NCBI GenBank assembly: GCA_947629225.1
Contig: CANRCY010000003.1
Span: forward strand, 1 to 34,104
From: an uncultured Clostridia bacterium
Lineage (GTDB): Bacteria > Bacillota > Clostridia > Christensenellales > Borkfalkiaceae
Direction: 5' to 3'
Length of the DNA stretch: 34,104 bases
The notes below the pieces were generated by a model. That model was not told where the DNA came from. It did not search any database and saw only the letters and a list, made by a program, of their open reading frames with translations. The stretch's first letter is position 1. Each line of letters opens with the position of its first letter. Below, piece after piece: positions 6,901 through 13,457 of this stretch. The translations under genes were made by a program, and so were the position numbers.

Positions 6901-9469
6901 AAAACGCTTTGAGGTGCTTGATCTCGGCGAGCAGGACCTCGCAGGAGCAATACAGCTTGTCGCGCAAGCCCTGCGAATATTCGGTGAGTTCGAGATTCCC
7001 GAAGGGAGAATTGACGACCCCGCCGCACTCCTTTGCGGCTGCCGCGGCGGCGAGAATGCGGTTTTTGCAGTCGGCGAGCTTGCGTTCCCCGAGCGTATCG
7101 TAAAAACTGCTCTCGATGTCCATGACGTCGGGCGCGTCCTTGTTTTTGAGGTAGAGCAAGATCGCCTCGTACACCGAAATGCCGAGACGTCTCTTTTTAT
7201 GCAGGGCGAGCATGGGCGCTTGGAGTTCCCCGCGCAACGTTTTCAGCTCCTCCGCGGCGGCAAGAAAGTCCTCCCCTTCCTCTTTGGCGAGGGAGAGAGT
7301 GTTTTCGAGCTTTTTGAGCACTTCCGCCTTGTCCGCCTTGCCCGCGTGGAGTTCGAGGCAGAAATCGCCGATCCCGACGACGTCGAGCCTCTTTTTGACC
7401 ACGTCGAGCGCGGCTTTCTTTTCGGCGACAAAGAGCACCCGTTTGCCGTCTTCGAGGGCGTTGGCGATGATGTTGGTGATCGTCTGGCTCTTTCCCGTAC
7501 CGGGCGGACCGTGCAACACGAAACTCGCCCCCGTGCGGGAGAGGGAGACGGCGGAGAATTGGGAGCTGTCAGCCGCGAGCGGAATGAGGGTATCGGCAGG
7601 GTCGGCTTCGTCCTCTTCCTGTGCGGAAGGACGGGCGATCCCCTCCGCCCTGCCCGCAAGCAAGGAGGAGACGAGGGCGTTCTCTTTGAGCTCTCCGAAA
7701 TGGGAATGAAGGTCGTTCCACATTTGGTAGCGGCGGAAGGAGAAGACGGAAAGGTACACGTCTTTGACGACCTTCCAACCCTTCATGCCTGCCGTTTCGG
7801 CGAGCATCATCGCGAAGATCTCACTCATGCGCAGGGCGGAAACGTCCCCGCCGAGACCGCGCACGTCGATGTTGAATTCCTGCTTCAAAAATTCGAGCAG
7901 GGTGGTGTTGACAAAATATTCGCCCTCCGCGGCGCGGACGGAAAATTCTTCGTTCCCCTTTGCGCGCACGAGGTCTACGGGCGCGAGCACGAGGGGGGCG
8001 CGGCGGGGCTTTGCGTCCTCTTTGGAGACGTATTCGAGCATGCCGAAGGCAAGGTAAAGGACCTTTGCCCCCGACTCTTCGTCCGCCTCGCGGTTTTTGC
8101 GGAGCAAGAGCCTTGCCGTTTCCGAAAGCTCTTCCCCCTGCTCATAGACGCGGAGGATCCCCTTCCGCTGTTCGAGGGCGAGCAGTTCGCGCTCGGCGGC
8201 GGAAATCGCCCCCGCAGTCGTACTGCTGCGCAGCCTCATCTCCTCGGCGGCGGCGAAGACCGCATACAGTTCGTCGGGGTCGGCGGCGCGGACGCGGAGA
8301 GCCCCTCTCCCCGTGAAATTGAGCAACGTATTGCGGTTTGAGAGGTCGAGAAGCCCCCGCTCCCAAATCCTGTTCTTGGGGAGCTTCCCCTCGATCGAGG
8401 CGCGGCGCAGTTCGTGCAGGGGGGCGGGCGCTTCGTCTGCCGAAGTCTCCTCTTCCTTTAAGAGCTCCACCCTTCCGCCGCACTTCTCTTTGAGGGGAAG
8501 GACGGGGATCCCCGCCATGCGGCACCTGCGCAGGTCGATGAAATATTCGTAATCCCCGAGCCGCCGCGCAAAGCGCTTTTCGGACGCGGTAAAGTTGGCG
8601 TTACTGCCGACGAACAGGTCGTCCGCGTCGAAGAAGCTGAGGTTGTTGATGCCGTCGGAAATGTATTTTTCCACGATCTCGCGGTCGTCGGAGACGGGGT
8701 CGAGAAAACAGCTGTCGTAAAGCCAGACTCCGACGCCGATCCCCTTTTCTCCCACGGCGAGAACGGGGTTGAGCCGCACCCGTTCGAAGCAAGCCGCGGC
8801 AAGCAGGGCAAGCTGTAAGGGGTTTGCGCGCTTTTCCCGCAAAATCCCCGCCGAAAAGGCGCACACGGGGCGGGTGAGATCGCACTCTTCCCGCTCAACG
8901 GAAATTGCCTTGACGGCGGCAAATAGGGCGGCGGCAGTCAGACGGACGGCGTTTTTATCGGCGTTTTCGTAGCCGTATGTCTCCGAAGGAGACCACTTTT
9001 TTCTGCGCTTTCCCGCGTCTTCGAGCACCCGCGCGCAGTCGGGAAAGCGCGGACGGACAAAGGCGGCGAGGCGTTCGAGATTGCCTTCGAGCCCCTCCCA
9101 CCAATCGAACGGGAGCGCGGTGACCGTGCGCTCCGCCCTGCAAAGTTCTTCCTCTTCCGAAGAGACGGAGGCAGTGACGGAAATTTCGCGGGGGGCGTCG
9201 TTTTCCGCAAGAAAAAGAGGGGAGAACACCCCGCTCGCGGAATGGTCTACCCTGCTCTCGAAGGGGGCGAAACAGCTCCCTTCCTGCGGCACGAGCAACC
9301 CCTCCCCGTCAAACAAACGGACGGAGAGCTCGCGGCTCTCGCTGTCTTTGTTTTCGATGTGCACCGTGACGGGCGTCTGCAAGAGACAATCGAGATAGCC
9401 AACGTATTTGGGCAAGTCGAGCTCGGCGCGCACGGCGTCTTTTCTGTTGGTTCGTTTCTGCTTGGGCAT
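3908..9469 (-). CDS. DUF4011/SF1 helicase with Vsr-like nuclease and DUF3320 domain
   Basis: A 1853-aa protein with the order: N-terminal DUF4011-type region (motif WERGLLDLSNRNTLLNF near residue 365), UvrD/Dna2-like superfamily 1 helicase (Walker A GPPGTGKSQT near 653, Walker B VIFDEASQMP near 1268, VVGDPRQLPPT, motif VI LNVAVSRAREE near 1495), an MTES_1575/Vsr-like nuclease fold (about 1560-1660), and a C-terminal DUF3320-type winged-helix region. This architecture is known in predicted or tested anti-phage helicase-nucleases and is also common in Clostridia. The nuclease keeps KIDVAV and FDG, but the expected acidic residue before CDG-like is replaced (AVLFDG). Start ATG 9469 has GGGGAGCG upstream and a strong promoter. 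It precedes comEC by 16 bp. Substrate and role are not known; defence or DNA processing is an inference. Confidence 0.88.
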   Translation of the reverse strand: MPKQKRTNRKDAVRAELDLPKYVGYLDCLLQTPVTVHIENKDSESRELSVRLFDGEGLLVPQEGSCFAPFESRVDHSASGVFSPLFLAENDAPREISVTASVSSEEEELCRAERTVTALPFDWWEGLEGNLERLAAFVRPRFPDCARVLEDAGKRRKKWSPSETYGYENADKNAVRLTAAALFAAVKAISVEREECDLTRPVCAFSAGILREKRANPLQLALLAAACFERVRLNPVLAVGEKGIGVGVWLYDSCFLDPVSDDREIVEKYISDGINNLSFFDADDLFVGSNANFTASEKRFARRLGDYEYFIDLRRCRMAGIPVLPLKEKCGGRVELLKEEETSADEAPAPLHELRRASIEGKLPKNRIWERGLLDLSNRNTLLNFTGRGALRVRAADPDELYAVFAAAEEMRLRSSTTAGAISAAERELLALEQRKGILRVYEQGEELSETARLLLRKNREADEESGAKVLYLAFGMLEYVSKEDAKPRRAPLVLAPVDLVRAKGNEEFSVRAAEGEYFVNTTLLEFLKQEFNIDVRGLGGDVSALRMSEIFAMMLAETAGMKGWKVVKDVYLSVFSFRRYQMWNDLHSHFGELKENALVSSLLAGRAEGIARPSAQEEDEADPADTLIPLAADSSQFSAVSLSRTGASFVLHGPPGTGKSQTITNIIANALEDGKRVLFVAEKKAALDVVKKRLDVVGIGDFCLELHAGKADKAEVLKKLENTLSLAKEEGEDFLAAAEELKTLRGELQAPMLALHKKRRLGISVYEAILLYLKNKDAPDVMDIESSFYDTLGERKLADCKNRILAAAAAAKECGGVVNSPFGNLELTEYSQGLRDKLYCSCEVLLAEIKHLKAFLGLFLEFYRQRISTVTRRKLDNLCELARNLSSGRYAKYFSSVTEEQFYVFYHANRRMDELFSFYNAHFKAYVDLSKDCAAIKRALESEQGYRSSKAAVSAAKRLRRVALHPLTEEDVAKFLQTLVEIRDCADRIRSVPLSASFVDRGGEISFRKRGEYLGALYALHDLCAATFIDYNPDAFNGMCLRAQNGYTQPVLDGYLKAAESFFGALEAFLTVTNANRAKMPQDDLLDELSAKASALIDNVDMLPNWCMYKQTVQELRALGCNFIPEALESGKLTGENILAGFEKNVYKNFLEINIPADPELSRITVGSLEDSAEKFRLAWDAFAGLTRAKIRRDLIARLPAEGDEGGLSVQIAQFRRLVKSNLRGTGLRGLFAEVPELLAKIAPCMLMSPTTVAQYLQPQADLFDLVIFDEASQMPTAEAIGAIARAKSAIVVGDPRQLPPTSFFRTGYFDEDDLGSEDLESILDDCLALGMPETHLIWHYRSKHESLIAFSNGMYYDNKLCTFPSPDADSKVSLVLTEGVYDRGFTKCNRVEAEALVAEVVRRLKDPVLSRSSIGVVTFSGAQQNLIERLLGKALRKEKLESAAFDGEEPLFVKNLENVQGDERDAILFSVCYGPDSNGRVSLNFGPLNQAGGWRRLNVAVSRAREEMKVFSSLTAGMIDLSKTSSKGVAGLKAFLQFAEKGRTTLAVRSGAVKEGAGVGKYLARELSGYGYECRVDVGASDFKIDVAVLDPKNPHEFILAVLFDGSERFSVKDRNILQVQTLKRMNWSVIRVNCVNFYNNPKREVKRIKEFLDRITGSDKKSGSSLSKYLRPYRAVGMGSAEPPAFITSGENDGAVLARLKEIVAAEEPISRAFLKTRCLSTFGIAKSGVRLSARLDGLIDACAFRRERVNGVDYFYKNDRALGLGRFRTEESGLRKSEEDFTPFEIVSLTVALLGERVSLYLDELVSVTAAYCRVRATERFAAFVADCVAYGEGKGMLVRSVSDRITLA

Positions 9470-9525
9470 ATCGCTCCCCGAGGCGGCAAACGCCGCCTGT
9501 TCTTTTGTTCTCGTTTTGTCTTATG

Positions 9526-9554
9526 ATTATACCATTTTCTTCCGAAAAATGCAA
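9526..9554 (-). promoter_or_regulatory. Sigma-A promoter for the helicase-comEC unit
   Basis: Minus strand: TTGCAT (9549-9554), 17 bp spacer, TATAAT (9526-9531), 56 bp before the helicase start codon. A GGCGGC..GCCGCC inverted repeat (about 9483-9497) follows in the leader. Confidence 0.8.
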
Positions 9555-9601
9555 CAGGCGCATGCCCTTCCGCACGGAAATTTTTTTGCGGAAATCACGG
9601 G

Positions 9602-9633
9602 GAAAAGAGCGCGCCCGCAGGCGCGCTCTTTTC
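9602..9633 (-). terminator. Terminator of the SpoIIQ-like gene
   Basis: A perfect 14-bp stem (9602-9615 with 9620-9633, loop CGCA) directly after the stop codon of the M23 gene. The stem ends in TTTT on the minus strand, but the T tract is short. It separates this gene from the helicase promoter. Confidence 0.75.
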
Positions 9634-10347
9634 TTATTTTTCTTGGAGGGTGACGTCGATATAGTCGGACGGGTCGACCGACTTCCCGTTGAGTTCCATT
9701 TCAAGGTGAAGATGGGTCCCATCGCCCGCTTCCGTTCCGTACGCTTCGGCGACCTTGGCGATCACCTGCCCCTGCTTGACGCTGTCGCCCTCTTTGAGAG
9801 AGGAGACGGGCTCCACAAAACGGTACGTGCTCGTAATTCCGTCCGCGTGCTCCACCACGACGAGGTTCCCGAGCTTTTCGGAAAGGCTGACCTTTACGAC
9901 CTTGCCGTCCGCCATTGCCCGCACGTCCGTGCCCGCGTCGGCGGAGTAGTCCACCGCCTTATGGTAGTACCACTTGTCGAGCGTCTTGTTCTCGTAGATC
10001 TTGAAATATTCCACCGAACAGACCGTTACCCCATCGATCGGAGAGACGAATGCGACCTGTTCGCCGCTCGTGGGAGGGTCTTGCTCCCCGCCCGTAGGGG
10101 GATCCTGTTCGCCGCTCGTGGGAGGATCCTGCTCGCCCGGGTCCTTCGTGGGGTCGTCGTCCCCCGTTGTGGGCGGATCTTCGTTGCCGATAGGCGGAAC
10201 GTCGATGAGGCTGCGGTTGTTGGCTGTCACGAAATAGACGGTGAGCACGATCGCCGCGATCAAAAGCAGCGCCGAAGCGGCGACGATGATCGAATAGATC
10301 AACTTCTTTCTTCTTGACGTAGGTACGGTATTTTCCTTTTCTTTCAT
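9634..10347 (-). CDS. M23 (LytM) domain membrane protein, SpoIIQ-like
   Basis: A 237-aa protein with one N-terminal membrane helix (about residues 15-40), an acidic Pro/Gly-rich linker (about 48-97) and an extracytoplasmic LytM domain. The domain has HKAVDYSADAGTDV (HxxxD) and THLHLE (HxH), so the zinc ligands of M23 endopeptidases are present. The WYYHKAVDY context and short size resemble SpoIIQ, the forespore half of the SpoIIQ-SpoIIIAH channel, which in some Clostridia keeps the zinc site. It could instead be a general peptidoglycan hydrolase. The linker is encoded by three 24-bp repeats. The start has GGAGG seven bases upstream. No clear sigma-F promoter was found; a weak TATAAA lies about 50 bp upstream. 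Confidence 0.8.
   Translation of the reverse strand: MKEKENTVPTSRRKKLIYSIIVAASALLLIAAIVLTVYFVTANNRSLIDVPPIGNEDPPTTGDDDPTKDPGEQDPPTSGEQDPPTGGEQDPPTSGEQVAFVSPIDGVTVCSVEYFKIYENKTLDKWYYHKAVDYSADAGTDVRAMADGKVVKVSLSEKLGNLVVVEHADGITSTYRFVEPVSSLKEGDSVKQGQVIAKVAEAYGTEAGDGTHLHLEMELNGKSVDPSDYIDVTLQEK
10063..10134 (-). repeat. Three 24-bp tandem repeats in the M23 protein linker
   Basis: Units 10063-10086, 10087-10110 and 10111-10134 are near-identical. On the minus strand they encode repeated EQDPPT(S/G)G octapeptides in the linker between membrane helix and LytM domain. Because the unit is a multiple of three, copy-number change would alter linker length without frameshift. Confidence 0.85.
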
Positions 10348-10432
10348 GGGAATTCCTCCGAAAATTTATGTAGATGATGGACGGCGGGAAAAGGATTTAT
10401 ACCTTGCGGGAAAAAATTCCCGACGGAGCGGG

Positions 10433-10858
10433 TCACCAGCCGCCGAAGATGAGCGGCGTTCCCACAGCCGTCTGCCCGCCCCCTACGGCGATCTGCAAAT
10501 TGACGGCTTCGCCGCAAAGCGCAACGCTTTCCCCCATGGCGGGAGAATAGAGATAGTAGCTTACCGTATCTCCCACCCGTTCGGTGAAGAGCAGTTTTGC
10601 ACGGTACTTTCGGGCGAACTCTTCATAGCGGTCGCCGCGGTAGACTGCGCTCTCCCCTTTCGTTTCGCCGAGAAAAAGTTTTATAAGCGGAGAGGACGAA
10701 GAGACGGCGCGCGCGGAAGAGCTCTCTCCCAGATAAAACGTGTAGCCCTCGCCCCGTTCGAGCTTGGGCGAACGCAACACGACATAAAAGAAGAACGCGC
10801 AACCGCACACGAGCGCGACGGTGACAAGCCCCGCAAACGTCTTGAAAATCCGCTTCAT
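10433..10858 (-). CDS. Small membrane-anchored protein of unknown function
   Basis: I do not recognise this 141-aa protein. It has an N-terminal membrane helix (about residues 7-28, with a CGC pair near its end) and a soluble extracytoplasmic part with YTFYLGESSSARAV and a TERVGDTVSYYLYSP stretch. ATG 10858 is preferred over a GTG three codons upstream because GAGGGGG then sits six to nine bases before it. It lies 85 bp before the SpoIIQ-like gene on the same strand and may be co-expressed. Its ribosome site is part of the 3' arm of the terminator of the upstream coiled-coil gene. The TVSYYLYSP segment and its neighbour suggest a sporulation envelope protein, but this is only a guess from context. 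Confidence 0.7.
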   Translation of the reverse strand: MKRIFKTFAGLVTVALVCGCAFFFYVVLRSPKLERGEGYTFYLGESSSARAVSSSSPLIKLFLGETKGESAVYRGDRYEEFARKYRAKLLFTERVGDTVSYYLYSPAMGESVALCGEAVNLQIAVGGGQTAVGTPLIFGGW

Positions 10859-10888
10859 AAAAAACACCCCCTCGGAAGTCCCGAGAGG
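10859..10888 (-). terminator. Terminator of the coiled-coil gene, overlapping next ribosome site
   Basis: Minus strand: CCTCTCGG, loop, CCGAGGGG (8 bp with one G-U), then GTGTTTTTT. It ends exactly at the next start codon (10858), and the GAGGGGG of its 3' arm would be the ribosome site of that gene. Confidence 0.7.
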
Positions 10889-10911
10889 ATGATTGACCCT
10901 TTGATGAAATT

Positions 10912-12240
10912 TTATACGGGGATATGGTGCACGAGCTTCATCTGTTTATCCATATCGTATGCAAGTTGCGTGCTCGATACATTAATCTTTTCGAGCAGGG
11001 CATTCGTCATCGCTTGATTTGTCGCCTGTACCCGCGCCTGCGCTTCTGCGGAAAGCCGTAATTCTTCCGCCTGTTCGTTTAGCTTCGCCAACCGATCGTT
11101 TTGCGCTTCGAGCTTTTCGCCGAGCTTTGCGCTTTCTTCCAAATATTCTTGATGTTGAAATTCGAGCTGCACCGAAAGTTTTCTGAAAGAGTTGTCGAGG
11201 GTTCTTTCCAGAAAGCCGACCGACTGATGAATGGTTTTTGCGATCATTTCCGTCGCCATGCCGACCGCTTTGACGAGCGTTTCGTTCTGCCGTTGGCGGT
11301 CTACCTGTTGCAGGGCTTCCTTCATGGTGTCGGCGCGCCCCGTTTCGTAATAGAAGATGATGAAATCGACATTCGCCCAATCGCGGAAATCGATGACGGG
11401 ATAGAGTTTTTGCGCGTTTTCGATAATTTCCTGCGACTCTTTGGCGAGTTGAACGATTTTTAGTTGTCTCACGACTATAGCTTGCATTTCTGTTTTTTTA
11501 GAGGGAGCAAAACTTGCCGCATATTGCTTTTGCTCTTCTCGGATTTTTTCAACGGCTTTGTTGTTAAAATAGATCTCCCCTTTCTTTTGCATAAGGATTA
11601 GCTGATTTTTTTCCTGCTCCAGATTCTTCAATCTGTCTCTAAGTGGTTGTAATGTTTTCATTGGTTTTGTAACGCATTCCAAATATTGTTTGTTCCAATA
11701 TCGCTCCCTACTGCGGCGTCTCCATCGCCTTATCAAGGCATAGATACCCGTGATTAGAAGCGCAGCGCCAAATCCGCTTAATATTCCAAAGGGGACGGCT
11801 TTACTATATGGCAACCCAAGAGCCAACCGCATTACCAAAAAAGTCATTGCAAGGCTGAGAAAAATTCCGAAGATAATAAAGCAAATAATCAGCGGGGATT
11901 TTCTCGTATATTCCTCATCCCAATATCTTCGATTGTTTGAAATGCGTTCTTTCTCCTTTTTTATTGGCTCTTCCTTTTCGGCAATTTCCCGCTCTAAAGG
12001 CACACTTTTCTCTTCGATCTCACGAATACGGGTTGCAATTCCATATTGCTTTTCGGCTTTTTGCATACCCTCAAACCTATGGTTTTCGATTGCAATGTCA
12101 GAGCTTTGGATCTTGTTGTTACTCGAGGCAATTTGGCGCTCTTCGCGCCGCGTAACGTCCGTTTTTTGCGACACAAGGGACATTGTCGCGCGGATTGCAT
12201 ATAAATCGCTTAAAATTTCTTCCTTCGACCGTTCTTCCAT
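10912..12240 (-). CDS. Coiled-coil two-TM membrane protein of unknown function
   Basis: A 442-aa protein without recognised domains. Residues 1-112 are charged and helical. Two membrane helices follow (about 116-141 and 149-170), separated by a short loop. Strong basic residues after the second (RRWRRRSRER) suggest that both long flanks are cytoplasmic. Residues 185-300 and 345-430 are long Glu/Gln/Lys-rich coiled coils, broken by a region with YPVIDFRDWANVDFIIFYYETGRADTMKEAL (about 290-322, in pieces). Base composition is clearly richer in A+T than the neighbours, which suggests transfer. It has a consensus promoter and good GGAGAG site and is divergent from an XRE regulator. The two probably form a regulated module; a role in envelope stress, signalling or defence cannot be told from sequence. 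Confidence 0.8.
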   Translation of the reverse strand: MEERSKEEILSDLYAIRATMSLVSQKTDVTRREERQIASSNNKIQSSDIAIENHRFEGMQKAEKQYGIATRIREIEEKSVPLEREIAEKEEPIKKEKERISNNRRYWDEEYTRKSPLIICFIIFGIFLSLAMTFLVMRLALGLPYSKAVPFGILSGFGAALLITGIYALIRRWRRRSRERYWNKQYLECVTKPMKTLQPLRDRLKNLEQEKNQLILMQKKGEIYFNNKAVEKIREEQKQYAASFAPSKKTEMQAIVVRQLKIVQLAKESQEIIENAQKLYPVIDFRDWANVDFIIFYYETGRADTMKEALQQVDRQRQNETLVKAVGMATEMIAKTIHQSVGFLERTLDNSFRKLSVQLEFQHQEYLEESAKLGEKLEAQNDRLAKLNEQAEELRLSAEAQARVQATNQAMTNALLEKINVSSTQLAYDMDKQMKLVHHIPV

Positions 12241-12256
12241 TGTTTCTCTCCATATA

Positions 12257-12298
12257 GAATAATTTTCCTATATCTTGATTATAACAGGAATAATTTTC
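12257..12298. promoter_or_regulatory. Paired operator-like repeats between XRE and coiled-coil genes
   Basis: The 11-mer GAATAATTTTC occurs at 12257-12267 and 12288-12298, both flanked by CTAT/ATAG-like arms giving partial dyad symmetry. The copies are 31 bp apart, about three helical turns. One lies in the -35/-10 spacer of the minus promoter and the other just downstream of its -10. Binding of the XRE protein here would block the promoter; this is inference. Confidence 0.6.
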
Positions 12299-12306
12299 TA
12301 TGTCAA
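12278..12306 (-). promoter_or_regulatory. Consensus promoter of the coiled-coil gene
   Basis: Minus strand: TTGACA (12301-12306), 17 bp, TATAAT (12278-12283): both hexamers perfect, spacing optimal. Such a strong promoter next to a divergent repressor-type gene points to tight repression. Confidence 0.85.
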
Positions 12307-12313
12307 TCTATTT

Positions 12314-12333
12314 TAGTAAAATTATAGTAAAAT
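12314..12333 (+). repeat. Two TAGTAAAAT direct repeats before the XRE gene
   Basis: TAGTAAAAT occurs at 12314-12322 and 12325-12333, 11 bp apart (one helical turn), directly upstream of the XRE gene. They may include its -10 region or be a second binding site. No clear -35 was found for the plus direction. Confidence 0.5.
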
Positions 12334-12358
12334 AATCAATATGGAGAAAAATATTAGT

Positions 12359-12640
12359 ATGAATCGAATCCGTGAATTGCGAGAAGATCGGGATTTGAGG
12401 CAAATTGACATTGCGGAGAAGACGGGGATCGATCAAAAAACAATCTCCAACTATGAGACGGGAAAGACCTTGCCCGACAGCTACGCGATCATTCGTCTTG
12501 CCGATTTTTTCGGGGTCACCTGCGATTATCTGCTCGGCGTGAGCGAACGGGACTTAAAAGACACCACTGCCGTGATAGACGAGCTGGAAGATGTGAAAAA
12601 GAGACTTGGTGAAATACAGAAATACCTCAACAAAAAATAA
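12359..12640 (+). CDS. XRE-family helix-turn-helix regulator
   Basis: A short (94 aa) DNA-binding protein with an HTH_3/Cro-C1 domain: NRIRELREDRDLRQIDIAEK, then TGIDQKTISNYETGKTLP as the turn and recognition helix (about residues 19-36), and FFGVTCDYLLGV at the domain end. The last 25 residues (ELEDVKKRLGEIQKYLNKK) form a probable coiled coil for dimerisation. ATG 12359 is chosen because family members start MNRIRE-like and GGAG lies upstream. An in-frame ATG at 12341 would add six residues and lacks a ribosome site. It is divergent from the coiled-coil membrane gene, with paired repeats between them, so autoregulation and control of that gene are likely. A strong terminator follows. Confidence 0.9.
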   Translation: MNRIRELREDRDLRQIDIAEKTGIDQKTISNYETGKTLPDSYAIIRLADFFGVTCDYLLGVSERDLKDTTAVIDELEDVKKRLGEIQKYLNKK

Positions 12641-12650
12641 AGATGTATGA

Positions 12651-12692
12651 AATGCCGCGCCGCCGAATTTTCGGCGGCGCGGCATTTTGTTT
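12651..12692 (+). terminator. Terminator of the XRE gene
   Basis: A 16-bp perfect GC-rich stem (12651-12666 with 12671-12686, loop of four) followed by TTGTTTT, 11 bp after the stop codon. Confidence 0.92.
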
Positions 12693-12728
12693 TAGAAATG
12701 TGTAAGTTTAGTAAGCCCACCCCCCTAC

Positions 12729-12747
12729 CCCCCTCCGTCGGAGGGGG
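12729..12747. repeat. C-rich hairpin of dispersed intergenic family
   Basis: CCCCCTCC, loop GTC, GGAGGGGG, preceded by CCCACCCCCCTA. Nearly the same block precedes a similar site at 15471-15490, so this is a dispersed unit rather than a terminator. Confidence 0.65.
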
Positions 12748-12818
12748 TAAAAAGGTTGAGACCCATTCGACTTCACTTCGTTCCGCAGGGTGACGTGGTT
12801 GGGGAATGGGAATGGGGC

Positions 12819-12977
12819 GTCATGCTGAGCCGTAATGAGGATACGAAGTTCGCAAAAGCCAATCCGCGAAGGCATCTTGTTGCGTTCGGGTTCGGTTAAA
12901 ACGCACTTGGACGTAGCAAGATTCCCTCGGAGAGCCACTATTCGGACTTCGTATTGTCCTTTGCGGCTCGGAATGAC
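12819..12977. repeat. Palindromic MITE-like element
   Basis: The left arm (12819-12884, beginning GTCATGCTGAGCCG) and right arm (12912-12977, ending GGCTCGGAATGAC) are imperfect inverted repeats along their whole 66 bp, with a 27-bp centre. No open frame for a transposase exists. The GTCATNCNGAGC ends are typical of short non-autonomous palindromes found between genes in many bacteria. Confidence 0.75.
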
Positions 12978-13062
12978 GCTCTTGCGGGGCGAAATGACGC
13001 GAGGGAGCGGGCAGGGTGACGTGGAGAATTTCAACCCCCACCACCGCCTGACGGCGGAGCCG

Positions 13063-13078
13063 CCCCCTTCAAAGGGGG
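13063..13078. repeat. CCCCCTT-AAGGGGG hairpin repeat
   Basis: A 7-bp inverted repeat followed by CAG. Related units are at 15436-15451 and 27359-27371. Confidence 0.6.
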
Positions 13079-13118
13079 CAGCTCTGTGCCCGCCCCCCAG
13101 AATCCCCCTCCGAGAAAA

Positions 13119-13457
13119 TTACTTGCCCCAGGGGAGAGGCTCGCCGCCGAGAATGTGAATGTGCAAATGGTGCACCGTTTGACCCGCATTCTCCCCTTGG
13201 TTGATGACGAGGCGGTATCCCTCGCCGAGCCCGAGCTGTTCCTTCCTCTTCCCGATCTTTGCGAGCGTTCTGCCGAGCAACGCCGCGCGCGCTTCGTCGG
13301 CTTCGCTCAGATAGGCGAAATGCTCCTTCGGAACGCACAGAAAATGAATGTTGGCGATCGGAGCGATGTCCTTGAAAATGAGGATCTCCTCGTCTTCGTA
13401 AACCTTTGCGGACGGGATTTCCCCCGCGATAATTTTACAAAAAATACAGTCGTTCAT
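13119..13457 (-). CDS. hinT: HIT-family purine nucleoside phosphoramidase (HinT-like)
   Basis: A 112-aa HIT-fold nucleotide hydrolase; HinT proteins cleave adenosine phosphoramidates. The N-terminus CIFCKIIAGEIPS with two Cys is the zinc-binding form of the family. IANIHFLCVPKEH and the histidine triad HHLHIHILGG (about residues 97-106) are intact. Length is normal. The start ATG overlaps the stop of mtaB by four bases (ATGA), so translation is coupled. It is the last gene of the rng-prmA-rsmE-mtaB-hinT operon. The mtaB-HIT neighbourhood is common in Clostridia. Confidence 0.93.
   Translation of the reverse strand: MNDCIFCKIIAGEIPSAKVYEDEEILIFKDIAPIANIHFLCVPKEHFAYLSEADEARAALLGRTLAKIGKRKEQLGLGEGYRLVINQGENAGQTVHHLHIHILGGEPLPWGK

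Larger units (their letters stand above)
12687..13118. other. 432-bp gene-free stretch made of repeats
   Basis: No credible gene lies between the XRE terminator and the HinT-like stop codon. The stretch holds a C-rich hairpin (12729-12747), a 159-bp palindromic element (12819-12977), two copies of CAGGGTGACGTGG (near 12787 and 13014) and a second C-rich hairpin (13063-13078). It appears to be layered insertions of short intergenic repeats. Confidence 0.75.

Noticed and set aside
6320..8341. A 673-codon plus-strand open frame
   Set aside because: It lies wholly inside the minus-strand helicase gene, has no family motif, and its composition (RAVDR, EVEQ-rich) is typical of antisense frames in high-GC genes.
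10407..10422. CGGGAA..TTCCCG dyad between the small membrane protein and the M23 gene as terminator
   Set aside because: It is short, its central T run lies in the loop and no T tract follows.
12341..12358. Upstream ATG for the XRE regulator
   Set aside because: It has no ribosome site of its own, and the later ATG starts the normal family N-terminus with GGAG upstream.
12700..13110. CRISPR array in the repeat-rich gap
   Set aside because: The repeats are inverted or occur singly with unequal spacing; there is no set of direct repeats with uniform spacers and no cas gene.
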